Shown: one piece after another, positions 58,947-64,000 of the stretch
Layout of the letters: each line of letters begins with the position of its first letter
Position numbering within the stretch: position 1 is the first letter of the stretch
Assembly: GCF_003443895.1 (NCBI RefSeq)
Contig: NZ_QQOA01000001.1
Span: 357,874 to 421,873 of the forward strand
Origin: Paraburkholderia phosphatilytica
GTDB lineage: Bacteria > Pseudomonadota > Gammaproteobacteria > Burkholderiales > Burkholderiaceae
Reading direction: 5' to 3'
DNA length: 64,000 nucleotides
The notes under the pieces: model-generated
Database searches by the model: none
Told to the model about the DNA's origin: nothing
The model's input: only the letters and a program-made list of their open reading frames with translations
Position numbers and translations under genes: made by a program

Positions 58947-58988
58947 CAAAAAGCCCCCGAACTGGCGTTGAACGCAAGTTCGGGGGCT
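58947..58988 (-). terminator. Intrinsic terminator in the leader of the amide operon
   Basis: On the minus strand AGCCCCCGAACT pairs with AGTTCGGGGGCT over 12 bases. The loop itself contains a GCG/CGC stem, and TTTTTG follows. It stands 17 bases before the TTG start of the nitrilase gene, so it will stop transcription unless antitermination occurs. Confidence 0.9.
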
Positions 58989-59008
58989 ACGTAGCCTTCC
59001 ATGTGTAG

Positions 59009-59053
59009 CGCGGCATCGTTGCCGCGGGTTGCCGCCGATACGACACGGCAACC
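59009..59053 (-). promoter_or_regulatory. Two-hairpin ANTAR target RNA in the leader
   Basis: Upstream hairpin P1 (59027-59053): GGTTGCCG pairs with CGGCAACC around an 11-base loop. Downstream hairpin P2 (59009-59026): CGCGGC pairs with GCCGCG around the hexaloop AACGAT, with A at loop position 1 and G at position 4, as in known ANTAR-binding RNAs. They are directly adjacent, followed 20 bases later by the terminator. P1's loop is larger than the expected hexaloop, so only P2 matches perfectly. Confidence 0.75.
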
Positions 59054-59062
59054 GATGACGCG

Positions 59063-59091
59063 AATCTAAGGAGCCATTATCCGGTCGTCAA
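59063..59091 (-). promoter_or_regulatory. Sigma70-type promoter of the amide operon
   Basis: The minus strand has TTGACG (59086-59091), a 17-base spacer and TAGATT (59063-59068). Transcription would start about 5-10 bases before hairpin P1, giving a leader of roughly 125 bases before the nitrilase start. Confidence 0.7.
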
Positions 59092-59123
59092 CGGGATATG
59101 TCCGCGCTAGGGGTAAACACTGA

Positions 59124-60020
59124 TCACGCGATGGGTGGGGCCTGACGCCGCGACGCCACCGCGATCGCGCTGCCGACGATCATCGCGATGCCGAACAGCG
59201 ACAGCGGGCGGATCGTCTCGTGCCACACGACGTAACCGAACAGCGTGGCCCACGCGATGCTCGTGTAGTTGAACGGCGCGAGCGCGCCGGCATCCGCGCG
59301 GCGGAACGCGACGGTCATCAGCACCTGGCCCGCCGTCGCGAAGCCGCCGACCAGCGCCATCACGACGAGCGCGTTCAACGTGGGTGTACGCCAGCCGAAG
59401 ATCAGCGAAGCTCCGGTGACGATCGTGCCGACGGCGGTGAAGAACAGCACCGTGGTACGCGAGTCGTCGGTGTGCCGGATGCGCTTGATCTGCATGATCG
59501 AGAATGCGCCGCACAGCGCGCTCAGCAGCAGAAACGCCGGCCCCATCCAGCTCGACTGACCGCCGCCCGGCCGCACCACCAGCAACACGCCGGCGAAACC
59601 GATGCACGCCGCAACTGCCGCGCGCGGGGTGAGCTTTTCCTTCAGCACCAGCGGCGCGAGCAACACGACGAGCAGCGTTTCGGAGTACGCGATCGCCACC
59701 GCTTCGCCGAGCGGAATATACGGCAGCCCTGCGAAGAACAGCCCCGACGCGCCGAGCAGCGTCAATGCGCGCACGGTCTGCCCTTTGAGGTCGAGGCCCG
59801 AAATGCGCTCGCGGAACGGTTTCGGCCCGTGCAAACATAGCGCGACGGCGGGAATCAGGCCGAACAGCATGCGGAAGAACGTGACTTCGTTGGCCGGATA
59901 CTGCAACGCGACCACCTTCGCCAGTGCATCGACGACCGCGAAGCAGAACATCGATGCGAGGACGGTCAGGATGCTGTCGAGCGGCAGCACACTGCCGCGC
60001 GTGGCGATGGGCGATGACAT
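59124..60020 (-). CDS. EamA/DMT-family transporter
   Basis: A 298-residue membrane protein with ten hydrophobic segments in two EamA repeats; FCFAVVDALAKVVALQYPANEV opens the first and FLLLSALCGAFSIMQIKRI opens the second. It exports or exchanges an unknown small metabolite. The start MSSPIATRG is used because the upstream extension is polar and lacks support. Its stop lies 33 bases before the promoter of the amide operon, on the same strand. Confidence 0.87.
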   Translation of the reverse strand: MSSPIATRGSVLPLDSILTVLASMFCFAVVDALAKVVALQYPANEVTFFRMLFGLIPAVALCLHGPKPFRERISGLDLKGQTVRALTLLGASGLFFAGLPYIPLGEAVAIAYSETLLVVLLAPLVLKEKLTPRAAVAACIGFAGVLLVVRPGGGQSSWMGPAFLLLSALCGAFSIMQIKRIRHTDDSRTTVLFFTAVGTIVTGASLIFGWRTPTLNALVVMALVGGFATAGQVLMTVAFRRADAGALAPFNYTSIAWATLFGYVVWHETIRPLSLFGIAMIVGSAIAVASRRQAPPIA

Positions 60021-60141
60021 GACGCGTGTGGAAATTGAAAGGCACACGCATCATCGCACAGGATCGCGGCGGCATCACGTGCGCGCTCAACGGTCCGCAA
60101 CGTGCATGCAGGCGGCATGTTCATCCGCTTGTGCGGAGAGG

Positions 60142-61098
60142 CTACCCCGTCACGAACACCGTCCGCACCAAGCTGTCCGCGCGCGCCCAATGCTCGCCGA
60201 TCTCGGCCAGCGGCAGCGCCTCCGTCGGAATCTGTAGCCCCGCGGGCACGACCGCGTGCATGACTTCCGACATCACGTGCAGCAGACGCGGCAACGGCAC
60301 GCTGCCGATCCCGCTGCCCATCAGCGTGATCGCGGTGGCGCGCAGCACCGCGCCCGGCAACGCGATCTCGTCGCCGCCGATCGAGCCGATCTGCACGAAG
60401 CGAACCGCATGGCCGTCCGTAGTCGCTTTGGCCGCAGCAATCAGCAACGCACGCGCGCTGGGCCCCCACAGATAATCCAGCACGACGTCGACGCCTTCGC
60501 GGAACTGCTGCTCGAACGCGCGGTACAGATTGCCTTCGTCCTGCACCAGCGGAATCGTCACGTCCGCGCCCATCCGCTGCAGCGATGCGAGCGTCGCCTC
60601 GTTGCGACCGGTCGCAATGACCTTCTTCGCACCGAGATGCTTGGCGATCTGGACGGCGAGGCGACCCGATGCACCCGTCGCGCCATTGATCAGCACCGTC
60701 TCGCCCGCCGCAAATTTCGCGCGCTCGGTGAGCGCAGCCCATGACGACATCGCCGGAATGGCGATCGCGGCGGCCGTTGCATCGTCGATCGCGTCCGGTA
60801 GCGCGATGCAGTGTTCCGCGGGCACGAGCGTGCATTCGGCCATCGCGCCGAACGGCGGGCGCGGGCCGAAGAAATAAACGCGCTGGCCGTCTTCGAGACG
60901 CCCAGCGCCGTCCACGCCCGCGACGAACGGGAAGGTGCCTTTCGACGAGTAATGCGTTCCCGCCGCTTTGGCACGCGCGACGCGACTCAGCGCGGACGCG
61001 GAGACATCGATCAACCGATGACCCACCGCGTCGACGGGTTCATCGAAGTCGGCATACACGGGCGGTTCGTCGGCGGACTTGACCACTGCTGCTTTCAT
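60142..61098 (-). CDS. Zinc-independent alcohol dehydrogenase/quinone oxidoreductase-like protein
   Basis: A 318-residue MDR-superfamily enzyme. The N-terminal GroES-like domain has FPFVAGVDGAGRLEDGQRVYF, and the NADPH-binding domain has TVLINGATGASGRLAVQIAKHLG with an AxxGxxG-type turn near residue 150. No structural or catalytic zinc cysteines are seen, which puts it with the quinone oxidoreductases. It is divergent from the AraC-type gene with 102 bases between starts, so that regulator probably controls it. Confidence 0.9.
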   Translation of the reverse strand: MKAAVVKSADEPPVYADFDEPVDAVGHRLIDVSASALSRVARAKAAGTHYSSKGTFPFVAGVDGAGRLEDGQRVYFFGPRPPFGAMAECTLVPAEHCIALPDAIDDATAAAIAIPAMSSWAALTERAKFAAGETVLINGATGASGRLAVQIAKHLGAKKVIATGRNEATLASLQRMGADVTIPLVQDEGNLYRAFEQQFREGVDVVLDYLWGPSARALLIAAAKATTDGHAVRFVQIGSIGGDEIALPGAVLRATAITLMGSGIGSVPLPRLLHVMSEVMHAVVPAGLQIPTEALPLAEIGEHWARADSLVRTVFVTG

Positions 61099-61200
61099 GG
61101 AGGTTCCTTCAGGCAAGAGATGAGATGCGGCGAGTGTAGGCGTGCAAACGCGGCCCGGCTCCGGTATAAATGCCATTCGATACGGCGTTCTGGCCAGGCC

Positions 61201-61992
61201 ATGCCCATTCCTCTCATCCGCCTCGATCTCGTCCTCTCGCAGGAAGGCCCGTTCCTCGCGGCGGCTGAACTGACGCAAAGCGAGGAGCGCGTGATGGAGT
61301 CGCACAGCCATGCGCGCGGCCAATTGATGGGCGCGCTGAGCGGGCTCGTGTCGATCGGACTCAACCGGCAGAACTGGGTCGTGCCGGCCATCCACGCAAT
61401 CTGGATTCCGCCGCGCCACGTGCACTCGGTGCGTTCGTACGGGCCGTTTTCCGGCTGGAGCGTGTTCATTGCCGAGGCGCGATGCGCGTCGCTGCCGTCC
61501 GAGCCGCGCGCGATCCGCACCACGCCGCTGCTGCTCGAAGCAGTCCGGCGCGCGGCCACCTGGCCAGGCGCACCGCTCGACGAAACGCAGGCTCGCATCG
61601 CTGAAGTGATCATCGACGAGGTCGCGTCGTCGCAAGCGGAATCGCTCGGTTTGCCGCGTCCCGAGGATCCAAGACTCACGCGCATCGCCGATGCGCTCGC
61701 ACGCGATCTTGCCGACAACCGCCGTCTCGAGGAATGGGCCACGTGGGCCGGCCTCGCGCCGCGCACGCTGAGCCGCCGCTTCGTCGCGGAGACGGGCCTC
61801 ACGTTTGCGCAGTGGCGTCAGCAGGCCCGTCTGCTGCGCGCGCTCGAACTCGTCGCGGATGGCGTGCCGGTGACGACGATCGCGCTGGAACTCGGCTACG
61901 AGAACGTCAGCGCGTTCATCGAGATGTTTCGCCGCGCGACGGGAACGACGCCCGGGCGATACATGATGACGGCCAACGCCCCGCCGCGATAA
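61201..61992 (+). CDS. AraC-family transcriptional regulator
   Basis: A 263-residue regulator with an N-terminal cupin-like sensor (ESHSHARGQLMGALSG, then AIWIPPRHVHSVRSYG) and a C-terminal AraC HTH pair: LEEWATWAGLAPRTLSRRF and PVTTIALELGYENVSAFIEMF with TTPGRY at the end. The ATG at 61201 starts the family match; upstream sequence belongs to a shadow frame. It is divergent from the quinone-oxidoreductase-like gene, its likely target. Confidence 0.9.
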   Translation: MPIPLIRLDLVLSQEGPFLAAAELTQSEERVMESHSHARGQLMGALSGLVSIGLNRQNWVVPAIHAIWIPPRHVHSVRSYGPFSGWSVFIAEARCASLPSEPRAIRTTPLLLEAVRRAATWPGAPLDETQARIAEVIIDEVASSQAESLGLPRPEDPRLTRIADALARDLADNRRLEEWATWAGLAPRTLSRRFVAETGLTFAQWRQQARLLRALELVADGVPVTTIALELGYENVSAFIEMFRRATGTTPGRYMMTANAPPR

Positions 61993-62015
61993 ACGGAGCG
62001 CCCCCGTCCAGCCCG

Positions 62016-63287
62016 CTAGACGGTCGCGAACGCAATATCCGACGGACTGCCCACGCCCACATAACGGCCGGTGAAGCGCAGCTTGCCGCTGGTCTTGTCG
62101 ACCGCGAAGATCGCGACGTGGTCGCTGCGCTGGTTCAGCGAATAGAGGAAGCGCCCCGACGGATCGAAGCGAATCACGCGCGGATAGTCGCCACCCGTGT
62201 GCGTCTCGCCGACACGTTCCAGGTGGCCGTTCGCACCGATGCGGAACTGCACGATCGTGTCATGCAGCCGGTTCGCGACGTAGATGAAGCGGCCGTCGTG
62301 CGACAGCATCACTTCGGATGCGAAGCTCGTGCCTTCATAGCCCGGCGGCAGCGTCGACACGGACTGCAACTGCGTGAGGGTGCCGGTCCGGTCGTCGTAC
62401 GCGTAGCAGACCAGCGTCGACGCTTCCTCCGTTACTTCGTACAGGTGGCGGCCATCCGGATGGAACACCACGTGGCGCGGCCCCGCGCCCGCCGATGCCG
62501 CGACGAATGGCGGATCGTTTGGACTCAACGCGCCGGTGGCTTCGTCGAATTTCCACACGTAGGTGCGATCCACACCCAGGTCCGTCGAAATCGCGAAGCG
62601 TCCATCCGGCGATGGCACGATCGTATGCGCGTGCGGACCATCGTGGTCGCTGATCGCGAAGCTGCCCGGCACACCTTCCACCGCACGCTGCGCGCCGGCC
62701 GGCGCCTTAGGCGCCTGCACGGACACCGCTTCGCCGAGCACGCCATCGGCGGCCAGCGGCAACACCGCGACGGTGCCGCTGTTGTAGTTCGCGACCAGCA
62801 CGAAGCGGCCATTCGGATGCAGGCTCAGATACACCGGCCCCGCGCCCTGCGAGTTCACCGTGTTGATCAGATGCAGCGCGCCGGTGCCCTGCTCGATCGC
62901 ATACGACGTGACCGATCCGTTCGTGGTGCCGTTGTAGTTCTTCACCTCGCTGACGGCAAACAGGAAGCGCTGCTTCGGATCGATCGCCAATGCGCTCGGG
63001 TTCTGGATCTGACGCACGGGTTCGAGCGGCTGCAGGTCGCCGGTGGCGTGATCCACCTGAAAGCGGTGAATGCCGAGGCCATTCGGCGTATAGGTGCCGA
63101 CGTACGCATAGAGGGTCTTGCCATTCGCGCCGCCCGCCGCCGTTTCTCCCGCTTCCGCGGCTGCGTTCGCCGCCTGCGGCCCGCCGAGCGCGCCCATTGC
63201 CGATGCCGCCGCCATCGCGCCCATCCCTTTCAGCCAGACACGCCGTGCTTCCGAACCCGGAACTTCGATCTGCCGAACCCTGCTCAT
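62016..63287 (-). CDS. Exported lactonase, 6-phosphogluconolactonase-like beta-propeller
   Basis: A 423-residue protein. An N-terminal twin-arginine-like signal (ARRVWLKGMGAMAAASAMGAL) implies Tat or Sec export. The rest is a seven-bladed YbhE-type propeller: YVGTYTPNGLGIHRFQVD opens it, and HPNGRFVLVANYNSGTVAVLP, HPDGRHLYEVTE and RFDPSGRFLYSLNQRSDHV are repeated blade motifs. Cytoplasmic homologues hydrolyse 6-phosphogluconolactone. An exported copy probably acts on another lactone such as gluconolactone. GGAGG precedes the ATG. Confidence 0.9.
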   Translation of the reverse strand: MSRVRQIEVPGSEARRVWLKGMGAMAAASAMGALGGPQAANAAAEAGETAAGGANGKTLYAYVGTYTPNGLGIHRFQVDHATGDLQPLEPVRQIQNPSALAIDPKQRFLFAVSEVKNYNGTTNGSVTSYAIEQGTGALHLINTVNSQGAGPVYLSLHPNGRFVLVANYNSGTVAVLPLAADGVLGEAVSVQAPKAPAGAQRAVEGVPGSFAISDHDGPHAHTIVPSPDGRFAISTDLGVDRTYVWKFDEATGALSPNDPPFVAASAGAGPRHVVFHPDGRHLYEVTEEASTLVCYAYDDRTGTLTQLQSVSTLPPGYEGTSFASEVMLSHDGRFIYVANRLHDTIVQFRIGANGHLERVGETHTGGDYPRVIRFDPSGRFLYSLNQRSDHVAIFAVDKTSGKLRFTGRYVGVGSPSDIAFATV

Positions 63288-63595
63288 TGTTTGCCTCCAG
63301 TGAATGAGTGTGTCGTCCATCAACGATCGCGAGGGTCGAGCATAACGCAACGGCCCGCTATTGCCGCAGCCCGTTGCCACGCAACGCCAAGCTTACAGAC
63401 AGAAAGCACACGGGCGTGCCGGGACCCACGCGCCTTAACGCACGCAGCGCGCATTTCGCGCCCGGGAAAGTTCCGGTAACACGCATCGTGGATGTCCCGC
63501 TATTCCGCGCATCGCCGGCACCCGACCCGGAAAACAATGTGCGCAAGCTGTGCTTCATACGTGACAGCGCCTCTTCGGAACAGACAGGCAACACG
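63288..63595. other. Intergenic region between divergent genes
   Basis: 308 bases between the lactonase start and the small lipoprotein start. No convincing reading frame, RNA motif or strong dyad is seen. It presumably holds the two divergent promoters, but no good -35/-10 pair stands out. Confidence 0.5.
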
Positions 63596-63736
63596 ATGCG
63601 ACGATCCATTTCACTGCTAGCGGTAGTCATCGCGATGTGCGGGTCAGGTTGCTCGAGCCAGCCTTTTCTGACGGGCGTTGTAGTGGGCACAGCGATTGGT
63701 GCTGGTGGAGTCGTATGCATGACGGTCTGCCACTAG
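63596..63736 (+). CDS. Very small putative lipoprotein
   Basis: A 46-residue protein. MRRSISLLAVVIAMCGSGCSS is a short signal with a possible lipobox (GSGC). A glycine-rich hydrophobic segment (FLTGVVVGTAIGAGGVVCM) like a small membrane-associated GxxxG helix follows, and the protein ends VCH. No close family is recognised. Start and existence rest on the signal-like N-terminus alone, so it is a moderate call. Confidence 0.5.
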   Translation: MRRSISLLAVVIAMCGSGCSSQPFLTGVVVGTAIGAGGVVCMTVCH

Positions 63737-63804
63737 TGTTCGCTCATGCATTCGATGTTGCCATCGCGGCACATCGCTTCATCTCACGTGATCGGGTACC
63801 CAGA

Positions 63805-64000
63805 ATGAACTCAACCGGAATCAGCTTCGCCCAACTCGGCATCGTTCGCCGCACCGCACGTGCGGCCGGCATGACGATCTCGGCCATCGCCCTCTTCGCC
63901 GCTGCCTGCGGCTTCGCTCAGGCAGCGAGCTTCCAGTGCCGCCACAACCAGTCCAGCTCGGAAAAGCTCGTCTGCAACGACCCCGAACTGTCTTCGATGG
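63805..64000 (+). CDS. Secreted LprI/DUF1311-like protein (3' partial)
   Basis: The window holds the first 65 codons. An N-terminal signal region (AGMTISAIALFAAACGFAQA) is followed by ASFQCRHNQSSSEKLVCNDP and ELSSM. The Cys-x(5-8)-EKLVCNDPEL pattern is that of DUF1311/LprI periplasmic proteins, which include lysozyme inhibitors. No strong ribosome site is seen, and an ATG at codon 23 could be the real start. The C-terminal part lies outside the window. Confidence 0.65.
   Translation, partial: MNSTGISFAQLGIVRRTARAAGMTISAIALFAAACGFAQAASFQCRHNQSSSEKLVCNDPELSSM

Noticed and set aside
58931..59002. N-terminal extension of the nitrilase from ATG 59002, or a leader peptide
   Set aside because: No ribosome site precedes the ATG and the segment is formed by the terminator hairpin; the TTG at 58930 has GGAG. 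A leader-peptide attenuator was considered but no run of regulatory codons is present.
58940..59100. Guanidine or other known metabolite riboswitch in the nitrilase leader
   Set aside because: The conserved ykkC/guanidine aptamer sequences are absent, while the two hairpins with an A1/G4 hexaloop and the encoded AmiR fit ANTAR control better.

Overview
The window is GC-rich, densely coded chromosomal DNA with gene families and neighbourhoods typical of Burkholderiales. A Paraburkholderia or close Burkholderia relative is most likely, judging from the DUF4148 protein, many LysR/AraC/LacI/MerR regulators, ACS-type MFS carriers, FdhF/YdeP oxidoreductase and Liv-type ABC operons. I see no phage, IS element, CRISPR array, rRNA or tRNA. 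The first and last genes run off the window.

Layout. 1-2.3 kb: the end of an HcnBC/opine-oxidase-like amine dehydrogenase operon. 2.3-4.8 kb: a MerR regulator with a 19-bp-spacer promoter, a GlxA-like regulator and a small divergent protein. 4.9-12.5 kb: a five-gene acid-catabolism operon (two MFS carriers, two divergent DHDPS-family lyases, a GlcD-like FAD oxidase) with a divergent LacI regulator and two LacI-type operators between them. 12.7-17.5 kb: a tightly overlapping cluster of acyl-CoA dehydrogenase-like, NodS-like methyltransferase, GT2 glycosyltransferase, Rieske/AIF-like reductase and PIG-L deacetylase genes, the best candidate here for an undescribed biosynthetic system. 17.6-27.4 kb: mixed genes (YdeP molybdoenzyme, CGNR regulator with divergent alpha/beta hydrolases, transporters, GNAT, AlaX, AraC).

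27.4-34.4 kb is a cobalamin/cobalt region. One B12 riboswitch precedes cbtB-cbtA and a second precedes a btuB-D-F-C uptake operon that converges on it. It adjoins 34.5-39.9 kb: metR, the B12-independent methionine synthase metE, glyA and queH. Then come a TlpA-like thioredoxin with a His-rich DUF4148 protein, and an orphan 1814-residue kinase-like/ATPase/GAF/PAS/histidine-kinase protein (41.2-46.7 kb).

46.8-50.1 kb holds an HMG-CoA-lyase/CoA-transferase pair with a LysR regulator. 50.2-59.1 kb is an amide/nitrile operon: nitrilase, urea-type ABC transporter with a fused LivM-LivG protein, amidase, AmiC and AmiR. Its 5' leader has a sigma70-like promoter, two adjacent hairpins (one with a perfect A1/G4 hexaloop) and a strong intrinsic terminator just before the nitrilase RBS, so the operon appears to be controlled by its own ANTAR antiterminator, encoded at the far end. 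59.1-64 kb: EamA carrier, quinone-oxidoreductase-like gene with divergent AraC regulator, a lactonase, a small lipoprotein and a truncated secreted protein.
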